A stretch of 64,000 bases of DNA. Source: Rhodospirillaceae bacterium UBA6219 (lineage in GTDB: Bacteria; Pseudomonadota; Alphaproteobacteria; Rhodospirillales; Magnetospirillaceae). The stretch is taken from contig DISD01000086.1 in assembly GCA_002435715.1 (NCBI GenBank), positions 34,925-98,924 on the forward strand, read 5' to 3'. The notes beneath the pieces were generated by a model that saw nothing but the letters and a program-made list of their open reading frames with translations, was not told the origin of the DNA and did no database searches. Position numbers and translations under genes: made by a program. Shown here in pieces: positions 16,426-25,376 of the stretch (position 1 is its first letter; each line of letters opens with the position of its first letter).

Positions 16426-17346
16426 ATGAACCTTTCCGATCTTCGCGCCGGCGGCAAACCGGCTTTGGCCCGCGCCCTGGCCCAGTTGGAACGCGCCCCC
16501 GACGCGGCGGACACCATTGATCTGCTGAACCAGGCCCATGCCGAACCCCAGGCCCACGTGGTGGGGATGACCGGCCCGCCCGGCGTCGGCAAGTCGACGC
16601 TGATGAACGCCCTGATCGCCGGCTGGCGCAGCCGCGGCCGCCGTGTCGCCTGCATCGCCATCGACCCGTCGTCGCGCCGTTCCGGCGGCGCGCTGTTGGG
16701 GGACCGCACCCGGCTGTCCACCGACCCCGACGACCAGGACATCTTCGTCCGCTCCATGGCGGCCCGCGACCGCCTGGGCGGCTTGGCGGCGCTGACCGTA
16801 TCCTCCATGGTGCTGATGCGCGCCCTTTACGACGTGGTGTTGATCGAAACCGTCGGTGTCGGCCAAAGCGAGACCGATGTGGTCGGCGTCGCCGACACCG
16901 TGCTGTTCTGCGTCCAGCCGGGTTCGGGCGATTCGCTGCAATTCATGAAGGCCGGCATCGCCGAGATCCCCCATGTGGTGGTGGTGACCAAGGCCGACAT
17001 GGAACAGGCGGCGCGCCGCGCCCGATCCGACGTGTTGGGCGCCTTGTCCCTGGGCGGCGCCGAAGAAGACGACGGCTGGCAGGTGCCGGTGTTGATGGTG
17101 TCGTCGCAACGCCGTGAAGGGGTGGACGAACTGATCGGCGCCATCGACGCCCACCGCGCCTTCCTGGGCCGCGAAGACCGCCTGCAACGGGCCCGACACA
17201 CCCAGTCCCAACAATGGTTGGTCGAGGCGGTGCGCGAGCGCTGGGGCCGCGAAGGAATGTCCCGCGCCGGCGATCTGTCCTTGTCGGCCGGCACTTCACC
17301 CTTTCAGCGTTTGGCCGAGTTGAACACGCGATTGAAAGTCGGCTGA
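16426..17346 (+). CDS. meaB: MeaB/ArgK-type P-loop GTPase, methylmalonyl-CoA mutase chaperone
   Basis: A G3E-family GTPase that loads and protects the B12 cofactor of methylmalonyl-CoA mutase. The 306-residue protein has the P-loop GPPGVGKST near residue 50, the IDPSSRRSGGALLGDRTRL signature, IETVGVGQSE (Walker B/G3 region) and VVTKAD (base recognition). The ATG at 16426 was preferred over one at 16360 because it yields the family N-terminus (MNLSDLRAGG). The mutase genes are not in the window. It is divergent from dsbB with a 94-base spacer. Confidence 0.92.
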   Translation: MNLSDLRAGGKPALARALAQLERAPDAADTIDLLNQAHAEPQAHVVGMTGPPGVGKSTLMNALIAGWRSRGRRVACIAIDPSSRRSGGALLGDRTRLSTDPDDQDIFVRSMAARDRLGGLAALTVSSMVLMRALYDVVLIETVGVGQSETDVVGVADTVLFCVQPGSGDSLQFMKAGIAEIPHVVVVTKADMEQAARRARSDVLGALSLGGAEEDDGWQVPVLMVSSQRREGVDELIGAIDAHRAFLGREDRLQRARHTQSQQWLVEAVRERWGREGMSRAGDLSLSAGTSPFQRLAELNTRLKVG

Positions 17347-17433
17347 TCGGCCAGGACTGTGCGCAAACCTTTGAAGTGTTGACACGGCCCTGTAATGCGT
17401 TGACCATCTTTCCAAGCAGATGGGGAGAGAAAG

Positions 17434-18750
17434 TTGACGGCTGCCATGGCGGGACTGTCCGCGTCCGTCGTACTCGACCGCGAGCTTCTCGAGCTCGTGT
17501 CCTCGCTTGTCTGCCTGCTGCGTGACGGCAAGGTCATTTTCCTGAACAATGCCGGGGTGCGTATGCTGGGCCTGTCCTCGGCCGAGGACGCCCAGGACGA
17601 ACCCTTCGAATCCTTCGTGGTCGAGGATTACCGCTTCCTGATGGAAGCCGGCTGGGAATTGCTGGCCGAAGAAGAATTCCTGCCCTTGAAGCTGTCCCGT
17701 GCCGACGGCCAAGTGTTCGAGGCCGAGCTGCGCGTGCGCCAGCCGCCGTCTTCGTCCGACATCTTCCTGGTGGAAGGCCGCGACATCTCGAAATTCGTCA
17801 AGTCGGCGGAAGCCCTGCGCGAGCGCGAGGAACGCCTGCAGGGCGTGCTGGCCTCGGTGGCGGAAGGCATCGTCACCATCAACGATTCCGGCCGTATCGA
17901 ATCGGCCAACCCGGCGGCCGAGCGCATGTTCGGCTTTGCCCGCGGCAAGCTGGTCGGCCGTGAAATGGTGGACTTGCTGCCGGAAAGCGCCCGTGATCGC
18001 CACATCCGCTTCTTCGACGCCTACATGTCCGGTCTGTTCCCCACCCTGATGGGACGTCAAGTGGAAGGCTTGGGACATCGCGTCGATGGTTCGTGCTTTC
18101 CCATGGAAATTTCGGTCAGCGAACTGCGCCACGGCCGCCACCGTCTGTTCACCGCCATCCTGCGCGACATTTCCGAACGCAAGGAAGCCGAGGACCGCAT
18201 CCGCCGTCTGGCCCACCACGACACCTTGACCGGCCTGCCCAACCGCAATTTGTTGAACGACCGCATGAACCACGCCTTGGCCCGTGTCAAACGCCATGGC
18301 GGCCACATGGCGGTGCTGTACGTGGACCTGGACAAGTTCAAGCCCATCAACGACAGCCTGGGGCACGAAGCCGGCGACTGGGTGCTGCGCGAAGTGGCCG
18401 ACCGTCTGTTGGGCTGCGTGCGCTCGTCCGACACCGTATCCCGCGTCGGTGGCGACGAATTCGTCGTGGTGGTGGAAGAAATCGGCCGCCCGTCGGAAGC
18501 GGCGCTCATCGCCAAAAAAATCATCGACGGGCTGGATCGCCCCATCGAATTCGAGGGCCATCCCTGCCAGGTGGGCGCCTCTATCGGCGTCGCCTTGTTC
18601 CCGCAGGACGGTTCCAGCATCGAAGAAGTGTGCAAGGCCGCCGACCTGGCCATGTACCGGGTCAAGCATTCCGGCCGCAACGGCTATTGCTTCTATTCCG
18701 ACACCGACGGACGGGTGATGTCCGCCAGTGCCGAAATCGACGTGGATTAA
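17434..18750 (+). CDS. PAS-PAS-GGDEF diguanylate cyclase
   Basis: A cytoplasmic sensor that probably makes c-di-GMP. It is 438 residues from a TTG at 17434, chosen because GGGGAG lies 6-8 bases upstream; an ATG at 17446 is the alternative. Two PAS domains are visible (about 15-115 and 130-250, the second ending ILRDISERKEAEDR). A GGDEF domain follows from about 255, with HHDTLTGLPNRNLL and an intact VGGDEF active site. The RSSD motif five residues before GGDEF is a product-inhibition I-site. No membrane segment is seen, so the signal is probably intracellular. The stop codon lies in a 17-bp tandem repeat shared with ygfZ. Confidence 0.92.
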   Translation: MTAAMAGLSASVVLDRELLELVSSLVCLLRDGKVIFLNNAGVRMLGLSSAEDAQDEPFESFVVEDYRFLMEAGWELLAEEEFLPLKLSRADGQVFEAELRVRQPPSSSDIFLVEGRDISKFVKSAEALREREERLQGVLASVAEGIVTINDSGRIESANPAAERMFGFARGKLVGREMVDLLPESARDRHIRFFDAYMSGLFPTLMGRQVEGLGHRVDGSCFPMEISVSELRHGRHRLFTAILRDISERKEAEDRIRRLAHHDTLTGLPNRNLLNDRMNHALARVKRHGGHMAVLYVDLDKFKPINDSLGHEAGDWVLREVADRLLGCVRSSDTVSRVGGDEFVVVVEEIGRPSEAALIAKKIIDGLDRPIEFEGHPCQVGASIGVALFPQDGSSIEEVCKAADLAMYRVKHSGRNGYCFYSDTDGRVMSASAEIDVD

Positions 18751-18785
18751 TCGGTTTCAGGGATTAATCGGTTTCAGGGATTAAT
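18744..18785. repeat. 17-bp tandem repeat, about 2.5 copies, at the junction of two convergent genes
   Basis: The unit GGATTAATCGGTTTCAG occurs at 18744-18760 and 18761-18777, followed by a partial third copy GGATTAAT at 18778-18785. The first copy supplies the stop codon of the diguanylate cyclase gene and the last supplies the stop codon of ygfZ on the other strand. It looks like a slippage duplication of the gene junction. Confidence 0.9.
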
Positions 18786-19605
18786 CCGCTTCCGGCAGCA
18801 CCGCCCAAGCCGGCACGCTGACCGTCACCGCCTTGCCGCCACAGGTCAAAGGCGTCCCCGCCCGCAGATGTTCCAGACGCACCATGGCCAGACCGGCCCC
18901 GGTGGTACCGGACCGCATTTCACCGGCTTCCGCTTCGCCGGCCAGCAACGGGGTGCCGGGTTGGGGGGCGTCGCCGTCGAAGCTCACCGGCAACAGGCGC
19001 TTTCTGACCAGACCGCGATACTTGGTGCGGGCCGTCAATTCCTGGCCCATATAGCAGCCCTTGTTGAAATCGACCCCACCCAATTCGTCAAAGCCGTTTT
19101 CCAGCAACAGCGACTTGTCGGCCACCAGATCGCGGGCACCATCGGGAACCCCCAGGGTGAAACGCAAGGCATCCCAGGCCGCCAAGGGCGCTTCCTCCAG
19201 GCCGTCGGGGGGCTGGGTGGCATAAAGCCGTCCGCCCATTTCCGGCAAACGGCCGTCGGCCACCGCGCCGGCCGGCAAGGCGCCGTCGCCGCCCCAAAGC
19301 GCGAACACCGCCAGATCGGACATCTCGATGGTCACCTTGGCGCGCAATTTGTAGAGCGACAGCTTTTTCTTGAAAGTTTCAGCACTGCCCTGGTCGACGT
19401 CGATCAAAATGGTGTCGCCCTGTTCCACCAGGAACAGATCCCACAGGAACTTGCCCTGGGCGGTCAGGAAGCCGGCCCAAAGCGCGCTTTCGGCGCAGAC
19501 CTTGTTGACGTCGTTGGAAACCAGGCCTTGCAGGAAGGTTTTGCGGTCGTCGCCGGACACGATCAACACGGAACGGGGCAGACGGGTGAACTGAAAAGCG
19601 GGCAT
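18781..19605 (-). CDS. ygfZ: YgfZ/IBA57 folate-binding protein of Fe-S cluster assembly
   Basis: A tetrahydrofolate-dependent protein of the GcvT fold that helps mature or repair certain Fe-S enzymes. It is 274 residues, within the usual range for bacterial YgfZ. The diagnostic motif KGCYMGQE lies near residue 185, and an N-terminal LQGLVSNDVNKV segment is also typical. It is not the aminomethyltransferase GcvT, since it is shorter and no other glycine cleavage genes are nearby. It is divergent from the glycosyltransferase operon starting at 19707 and convergent with the cyclase gene. Confidence 0.92.
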   Translation of the reverse strand: MPAFQFTRLPRSVLIVSGDDRKTFLQGLVSNDVNKVCAESALWAGFLTAQGKFLWDLFLVEQGDTILIDVDQGSAETFKKKLSLYKLRAKVTIEMSDLAVFALWGGDGALPAGAVADGRLPEMGGRLYATQPPDGLEEAPLAAWDALRFTLGVPDGARDLVADKSLLLENGFDELGGVDFNKGCYMGQELTARTKYRGLVRKRLLPVSFDGDAPQPGTPLLAGEAEAGEMRSGTTGAGLAMVRLEHLRAGTPLTCGGKAVTVSVPAWAVLPEAD

Positions 19606-19706
19606 GTGGTCCTGCCTTGGGTCGGGGTTGGGCGGCGGATGGGAAAAAGGTGGGACAATCGGGGCCGCTTGGCAACCCCCGTCACTGGCCGTATATAGGG
19701 GGGACC

Positions 19707-20735
19707 ATGCATATCACCCTGGTTGACGATTCCATTCCCTTCGACGGATACACCGCTTCGTCCCGTCCCTTGGGCGGCGCCGAGAAGGGCTTTGCCGCCC
19801 TGGCCGGCGCCCTGGCCCGACGCGGCCACACGGTTTCGGTGTTCAACCGTTGCCGCTGGTCCATGTATATCGAAGGGGCCCAATGGGAAACCTTCGAGGC
19901 CAAGAAGCCGCTGTTGACCGACATGGTCATCGCCCTGCGCAAGCCGGAATTGCTGAGCTTCGTGCGCCAAGCCAAGCGCCGGGTTCTGTGGCACACCGGG
20001 CCGGGCCGCATGCTGGCGAAAAAATCCACCCGCGCCATTTTGGCCGACCTGCAGCCGACCATCTTGCTCTGCAGCCAGACCCAAGCCCAGGACTGGCGGG
20101 CCGACGGATTGAAGGTGGCGTTATTGCCGCCGGCCCTGAAGTCGGATTTCCTGACCAGTTTCGACGAACCGCCGCCGATGGAAACGCCCGTCGCCATCGT
20201 CACCACCCATCCGGCCCACGGATTGTTCTGGCTGGTGGATTTGTGGGTGGAAAAAATCCGCCCGCTGGCGCCGGGTGCCGAATTGCACATTCATTCCATG
20301 TCGCTGGCCAAGATGGCCGAAGGCGGCGGCGTCGAACCCGGTCTGGAAGACCTGTCGGCCAAGATCCTGGCCGCCCAGGGTGACGGGGTGCGGGTGCTGC
20401 GTCCGCAAGGCGACGCGTTGATGGCGGCGTCCTATCGACAGGCGGCGGTGCATCTTTATCCCGGCCATCCCGATGACGGCACCGCCTTTACCCTGATGGA
20501 AAGCCAGGCCTGCGGCATTCCCGCCGTGCTGCGTCCGTTGGGGGCGGCGCCGGAACGGGTGGTCAACGGCTCATCGGCCTATGTGGCGCCCGATGACGAC
20601 GCCTTCGCCAATTTAACCGCGCTGCTGCTGAACAACGCCGAGACACGGGCCAATCTGGGGGCCGAGGCAAAGGCGTTGTATCAAGGCCGCACCTGGGATG
20701 CCGCCGCCGAGAAGTTGGAAGGATTGCTGGCATGA
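19707..20735 (+). CDS. Family 4-like glycosyltransferase
   Basis: A 342-residue cytosolic GT-B fold protein. The N-terminal domain has a RPLGGAEKGFAALAGALARRGH pattern, in which GGAE is typical for acceptor-side loops of GT4 enzymes. The C-terminal domain includes VHLYPGHPDDGTAFTLMESQACGIPAVL, with the E-x7-E-like nucleotide-sugar site. The ATG at 19707 follows an AGGGGGG site. It overlaps the next glycosyltransferase gene by 4 bases (ATGA) and starts an operon with asnB, suggesting a role in surface polysaccharide or glycoprotein assembly. Donor and acceptor are unknown. Confidence 0.82.
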   Translation: MHITLVDDSIPFDGYTASSRPLGGAEKGFAALAGALARRGHTVSVFNRCRWSMYIEGAQWETFEAKKPLLTDMVIALRKPELLSFVRQAKRRVLWHTGPGRMLAKKSTRAILADLQPTILLCSQTQAQDWRADGLKVALLPPALKSDFLTSFDEPPPMETPVAIVTTHPAHGLFWLVDLWVEKIRPLAPGAELHIHSMSLAKMAEGGGVEPGLEDLSAKILAAQGDGVRVLRPQGDALMAASYRQAAVHLYPGHPDDGTAFTLMESQACGIPAVLRPLGAAPERVVNGSSAYVAPDDDAFANLTALLLNNAETRANLGAEAKALYQGRTWDAAAEKLEGLLA

Positions 20736-21757
20736 CCCGGCTGTTGCAAGCCATGGCGGGCGCCGATCATGGCGGGGCGGAAGCGTTCTTTGAACGCCTG
20801 GCCATCGCGCTTCAACAGGCGGGCATGGACCAGCATGTGCTGATCCGCGCCAATGCCCGGCGCGCCGCCCATCTGCGCCAAGCCGGGGTTCAGGTCACCG
20901 AGCTGCCGTTCGGCGGCGCTTTCGACATCGCCACCCGTTTGGGGTTCCGCCGCGCCATCGCCCGTTTCAAGCCCAGTCACGTGCTGACCTGGATGAACCG
21001 CGCCACCAAGTTCTGTCCGCGCGGCGATTTCGTCCATGTGGGCCGCCTGGGTGGTTATTACGACCTGAAATATTACCGGAACTGTCATCAGTTGATCGGC
21101 AACACCCCGGACATCCGCCAATGGCTGGTCGACCAGGGCTGGCCGCAAGACCGCGCCCATTACGTGCCCAACTTCGTCGCCGAGACACGGGCCAAGCCGG
21201 TGGCGCGCCAGACTTTTTCCACCCCCGAGGGCGTGCCGGTGATCCTGGCTTTGGGCCGCCTGCACCCCAACAAGGCGCTCGACACCCTGATCGCCGCGCT
21301 GCGCGACGTTCCCGATGCCTATTTGTGGATCGCCGGCGAAGGTCCGCTGCTGGGTCAGTTGGAAGCGCAAGCCGCCAAGCTGGGGGTGATTTCCCGCATT
21401 CGCTTCCTGGGCTGGCGCGAGGACGTCGCCGCCTTGTTCGCCGCCTGCGACCTGTTCGTCTGCCCGTCGCGGCACGAACCCCTGGGCAATGTGGTGATCG
21501 AGGCCTGGGCCCAGGAAAAGCCGGTGGTCGCCGCCGCCTCGCAAGGCCCGTCGCAATTGATCGAGGATGGCAAAACCGGCCTGCTGAGCCCGGTGGACGA
21601 CGCCAACGCCATGGCCACGGCGATCAAACGGGTGCTGGGCGACAAACATCTGGCCGCTGATCTGGCCCGCGCCGGCCGCGCCGCCTTTCAGGATCAATTC
21701 ACCGAGGCGGCAATCATCCGCGCCTATCAGGATTTCTTCGACAAGGCGGGCCGCTGA
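20732..21757 (+). CDS. Family 4 glycosyltransferase
   Basis: A 341-residue GT-B enzyme. HGGAEAFFERLAIALQQAG is near the N-terminus. The C-terminal Rossmann domain begins ILALGRLHPNKALDTL and contains CPSRHEPLGNVVIEAWAQ, the usual nucleotide-sugar-binding EPLGNVVIE motif of GT4. It is translationally coupled on both sides: ATGA with the preceding glycosyltransferase and TGATG with asnB. That arrangement points to one pathway, probably a cell-surface glycan. The exact sugar is not predictable. Confidence 0.86.
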   Translation: MTRLLQAMAGADHGGAEAFFERLAIALQQAGMDQHVLIRANARRAAHLRQAGVQVTELPFGGAFDIATRLGFRRAIARFKPSHVLTWMNRATKFCPRGDFVHVGRLGGYYDLKYYRNCHQLIGNTPDIRQWLVDQGWPQDRAHYVPNFVAETRAKPVARQTFSTPEGVPVILALGRLHPNKALDTLIAALRDVPDAYLWIAGEGPLLGQLEAQAAKLGVISRIRFLGWREDVAALFAACDLFVCPSRHEPLGNVVIEAWAQEKPVVAAASQGPSQLIEDGKTGLLSPVDDANAMATAIKRVLGDKHLAADLARAGRAAFQDQFTEAAIIRAYQDFFDKAGR

Positions 21758-23511
21758 TGTGCGGCATCGCCGGCCTTGTCGCGCCCGCGGGCCAGGTTCC
21801 GGAAACCGGTGTGCTGGATCGCTTGGCCGATGCCTTGGCCCATCGCGGCCCCGACGGGCGCGGTCGCCACGTATCGGGCAGGGTGGCGCTGCTGCAGAAC
21901 CGGCTGTCGATCATCGATCTGGAAGGCGGACGCCAGCCCATTTTCGATACCGCCGGCCGCGCCATCATCGCCAATGGTGAAATCTACAATTACCGGGAAT
22001 TGCGCGACCTGCTGTCCGGGGTGGACTTCGTCACCCAATCGGACAGCGAGCCGCCGCTGCATCTTTACGCCCGCCAGGGCGAGACCTTCGCCGAGGCCCT
22101 GCGCGGCATGTACGCCCTGGCCATCCACGACCCCGTCCGCGACGTGGTGGTGCTGGCCCGCGACCCGTTCGGCATCAAGCCGCTATACCTGAGCCAAGGG
22201 GCTTTCGGCATCGCCTTCGCGTCCGAAGCCCAAGCCCTGGTCAAGGCCGGACTGGTGCCGGCGGCGGTGGATTCCCAGGCCCGGGCCGAATTGCTGCAAT
22301 TGCAGTTCACCTGTGGCGAGGCCACCATCTTCCCCGGCATCGTGCGTGTCGCCCCCGGTGCCACCGTGGTGATCGAAAACGGCAAGGTGCGCCCGGTCCG
22401 CCGGCTTCCCGCCCTGCCCCGCGCCGGCAGGCGCAGCGGCAGCGCCGACACGCTGTTGGACCAGTTGGACACGGTGCTGGCCGAAGCCGTCGACCTGCAC
22501 CAGCGCTCCGACGTGCCCTATGGCATGTTCCTGTCGGGCGGCATCGATTCGTCGGTGCTGCTGGCCCTGATGGCGCGGCTGAACCCACGCCCGGTCCAGG
22601 CCTTCACCGCCGGTTTCCCCGGCACCAATGCCCATGACGAACGTGACCACGCCCGCGCCCTGGCCAAAAGCGTCGGCGCCCGGCATGTGGAAGTGGAATT
22701 CGCCGAAAGCGATTTCTGGGCATTGCTGCCGCAGGTCGCCGCCATCATGGACGACCCGGCCGCCGATTATGCCTGCCTGCCCACCTTCAAGCTGGGCCAA
22801 CGGGCACGTCAAGACGTCAAGGTCATCTTGTCCGGCGAAGGCGGCGACGAATTGTTCGGCGGCTATGGCCGCTATCGCAAAGCGGCGCTGCCCTGGCCGC
22901 TGTCCAAGCGCATGCGACGCAAGGGGACGTTCGACACACTGGGCGTACTGCGCCCGCTTTCCGGGTGGCGCGACCGTTTCGCCCAGGCCGAAGCCCGCGA
23001 ATGCGCCGTCACCGGTCGCTCGCGGCTGCAAGCCGCCCAGGCCATCGATTGCGCAGATTGGCTGCCCAACGACTTGCTGATCAAGGCGGATCGCTGCCTG
23101 ATGGCCAACGCCATCGAAGGCCGCGTGCCCTTCCTCGACCCGGTGGTCGCCGATTTCGCTTTTTCCCTGTCCGATCGCTGGAAAATCCGCAACGGCTTGG
23201 GCAAGCACATCCTGCGCCTGTGGCTGGACCGGCACATGCCCCAGGCCAAGCCGTTTGCCAAGAAACGCGGCTTCACCGTGCCGGTGGGCGAATGGATTTC
23301 GGCGCGTCCCGATCTGGGGGCCCTGGTCGCCGCCCAGCCCGGAATCGCTGAAATCGCCGTGCCCGGTCAGGTGGAACGCTTGTTCGCCGGCACCGACAAG
23401 AAGACCGCTTTTGCCCGCTGGTCCTTGCTTTTCTACGCGCTCTGGCACCAAATCCATATCCTGGGCGCGGCGCCCGATGCCGACGTCCACAGCACCCTGT
23501 CCGCGAGGTAG
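21757..23511 (+). CDS. asnB: Glutamine-hydrolysing asparagine synthase
   Basis: 584 residues. The N-terminal class II glutaminase begins directly with MCGIAGLVA, so Cys2 is the nucleophile. The C-terminal synthetase domain has the ATP PP-loop FLSGGIDSSVLLALM and VILSGEGGDELFGGYGRY. Enzymes of this family make asparagine or, in polysaccharide clusters, amidate uronic acids or other acceptors. Its start overlaps the stop of the second glycosyltransferase (TGATG), which leaves open an amidotransferase role in glycan modification (the WbpS/exosortase-associated type) rather than amino acid synthesis. Confidence 0.9.
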   Translation: MCGIAGLVAPAGQVPETGVLDRLADALAHRGPDGRGRHVSGRVALLQNRLSIIDLEGGRQPIFDTAGRAIIANGEIYNYRELRDLLSGVDFVTQSDSEPPLHLYARQGETFAEALRGMYALAIHDPVRDVVVLARDPFGIKPLYLSQGAFGIAFASEAQALVKAGLVPAAVDSQARAELLQLQFTCGEATIFPGIVRVAPGATVVIENGKVRPVRRLPALPRAGRRSGSADTLLDQLDTVLAEAVDLHQRSDVPYGMFLSGGIDSSVLLALMARLNPRPVQAFTAGFPGTNAHDERDHARALAKSVGARHVEVEFAESDFWALLPQVAAIMDDPAADYACLPTFKLGQRARQDVKVILSGEGGDELFGGYGRYRKAALPWPLSKRMRRKGTFDTLGVLRPLSGWRDRFAQAEARECAVTGRSRLQAAQAIDCADWLPNDLLIKADRCLMANAIEGRVPFLDPVVADFAFSLSDRWKIRNGLGKHILRLWLDRHMPQAKPFAKKRGFTVPVGEWISARPDLGALVAAQPGIAEIAVPGQVERLFAGTDKKTAFARWSLLFYALWHQIHILGAAPDADVHSTLSAR

Positions 23512-23513
23512 TC

Positions 23514-24848
23514 ATGTCGCAAAGCTTCGATCTGGTCCTGTCCAACGGCACCGTGGTGACCCCGAACGGCACCGCCACCACCGATATCGGCATCCGGGGC
23601 GGCCGCATCGTCGCCATCGGCGATCTGCGCGGCACCGCCATGGCCGACAAGATCGATTGCCATGGTCTGCACGTGCTGCCCGGCGTCATCGACACCCAGG
23701 TGCATTTCCGCGAACCGGGCCTGGAACACAAGGAAGACTTGTCCACCGGCTCGGCAGCGGCGGCCATGGGCGGCGTGGTGGCGTTCTTCGAGATGCCCAA
23801 CACCAAGCCCGGCACCACCACCGACGTCGAACTGAAGGACAAGCTGGCCCGTGCCCAAGGCCGTGCGTGGACCGATCACGCCTTCTTCCTGGGGGCCGCG
23901 TCGGACAACATCGCCGATCTGGCCCAGTGGGAACGCATTCCCGGTTGCGCCGGCATCAAGATCTTCATGGGGTCTTCCACCGGCAACCTGCTGGTGGCCG
24001 ATGACGAGACCCTGGCCAAGGTGATCGCCCAAGGCTACCGCCGCATCGCGGTGCATTGCGAGGACGAGGCGCGACTGATCGCCCGCAAGTCCATCGCCGA
24101 AGGCGCCGGCCATCCCCGCGCCCACCACATCTGGCGCGACGCCGAGACGGCGCTGATCGCCACCCAGCGCCTGGTCAAACTGGCCGAGGCCGCCAAGCGC
24201 CGCGTCCACGTGCTGCACGTGACCACCGCCGAGGAAATGGACTTCCTGGCCGCTCACAAGGATCTGGTGACGGTGGAAACCACGCCCCAGCACCTGACCC
24301 TGTTCGCCCCCGAATGCTATGAAGAATTGGGCACCTATGCCCAGATGAACCCGCCGATCCGCGAAAATTCCCATCGCGGCGCGTTGTGGCGGGCCATCCA
24401 GAACGGCGAGGTCGACGTGCTGGGTTCGGATCACGCACCGCACACGCGGGAAGAAAAGGACAAGCCCTATCCGCAATCGCCATCGGGGATGACCGGTGTC
24501 CAAACCCTGGTCCCCATCATGCTGGACCACGTCAACCAGGGCCGGCTGACCCTGGAACGCTTCGTCGATCTGACCTCGGCCGGTCCGCAACGTATCTACA
24601 ACATTGCCGGCAAGGGCCGCATCGCCCTGGGCTATGACGCCGATTTCACCCTGGTGGACATGAAGGCGGAACGCACCATCACCAACCAATGGATCGTCAG
24701 CCGCTGCGGCTGGACGCCTTTTGACGGCAAGAAGGTGCAGGGCTGGCCCATGGCCACCATCATCCGCGGACGATTGGTGATGAGCGACGGCCAGTTGATC
24801 GGCGACCCTGCCGGCCAACCGGTGCGTTTCCAGGAATGCTATCCGTGA
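23514..24848 (+). CDS. pyrC: Dihydroorotase (amidohydrolase family)
   Basis: Converts carbamoyl-aspartate to dihydroorotate in pyrimidine synthesis. The 444-residue protein has the class I dihydroorotase pattern: VHFREPGLEHKED, the carboxylated-Lys region GIKIFMGSSTGNLL, VHCEDEARLIA, HVLHVTTAEEM and GSDHAPHTREEKD. Odd point: the metal motif usually read as HxH is DTQVHFREP here (Gln62, His64), so the first His is replaced. Related amidohydrolases such as allantoinase are possible. It starts 2 bases after asnB, within the glycosyltransferase operon, and its 3' end overlaps the SlyD-like gene. Confidence 0.86.
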   Translation: MSQSFDLVLSNGTVVTPNGTATTDIGIRGGRIVAIGDLRGTAMADKIDCHGLHVLPGVIDTQVHFREPGLEHKEDLSTGSAAAAMGGVVAFFEMPNTKPGTTTDVELKDKLARAQGRAWTDHAFFLGAASDNIADLAQWERIPGCAGIKIFMGSSTGNLLVADDETLAKVIAQGYRRIAVHCEDEARLIARKSIAEGAGHPRAHHIWRDAETALIATQRLVKLAEAAKRRVHVLHVTTAEEMDFLAAHKDLVTVETTPQHLTLFAPECYEELGTYAQMNPPIRENSHRGALWRAIQNGEVDVLGSDHAPHTREEKDKPYPQSPSGMTGVQTLVPIMLDHVNQGRLTLERFVDLTSAGPQRIYNIAGKGRIALGYDADFTLVDMKAERTITNQWIVSRCGWTPFDGKKVQGWPMATIIRGRLVMSDGQLIGDPAGQPVRFQECYP

Positions 24849-25369
24849 TCGTTGCCGACGGCCACGTCGTCACCCTGACCTATCAAACCACCGACCACGA
24901 GGGCACGGTGGTGGACGAAGGACACCAGCCCCTGTCGTACCTGCATGGCGGTTACGACGACATCTTCCCCAAGCTGGAACGGGAACTGACCGGCAAGACG
25001 GTGGGCCAACAGGTCCGGGTCGAGCTGGCGGCCCGCGACGCCTTTGGCGAATACGACAAGGATCTGGTGCGGCTGGAACCGTTGGAAGTGTTCGGCCGCA
25101 TGCCCAAGATCGGCGCGCTTTACGAACGAGACGACGCCATCTACAAGGCTGTCGAGATCAGGGACGGCAAGGTGGTGCTGGACGGCAACCACCCGCTGGC
25201 CGGTCTGGACATCGTGTTTTCAGCCACCATCGCCGACATCCGCCCGGCCACCGCCGAGGAACTGGCCGGCAAGGTGAAGGTTCGCCCCGCCTCGAACAAT
25301 CGCAGATGGGTCCTGGCCGCCGTGTTGCTGGCCTTGGGGGCCTTGGGTCTTTTCGTTCTGGCCCGATGA
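24836..25369 (+). CDS. SlyD-like FKBP peptidyl-prolyl isomerase with C-terminal membrane helix
   Basis: The first 140 residues match SlyD: VVTLTYQTTDHEGTVVDE, PLSYLHGGYDDIFPKLE, AYGE-like FGEYDKDL, and DGNHPLAGLDIVF. Instead of the usual His/Cys-rich metal-binding tail, the 177-residue protein ends in a basic NNRR followed by a hydrophobic helix (WVLAAVLLALGALGLFVLAR), about residues 157-176. It therefore looks tail-anchored with the isomerase in the cytoplasm. The ATG at 24836 overlaps pyrC by 13 bases; a GTG at 24845 overlapping as GTGA is equally possible. It is the last gene of the operon. Confidence 0.84.
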   Translation: MLSVIVADGHVVTLTYQTTDHEGTVVDEGHQPLSYLHGGYDDIFPKLERELTGKTVGQQVRVELAARDAFGEYDKDLVRLEPLEVFGRMPKIGALYERDDAIYKAVEIRDGKVVLDGNHPLAGLDIVFSATIADIRPATAEELAGKVKVRPASNNRRWVLAAVLLALGALGLFVLAR

Positions 25370-25376
25370 TATTGCG

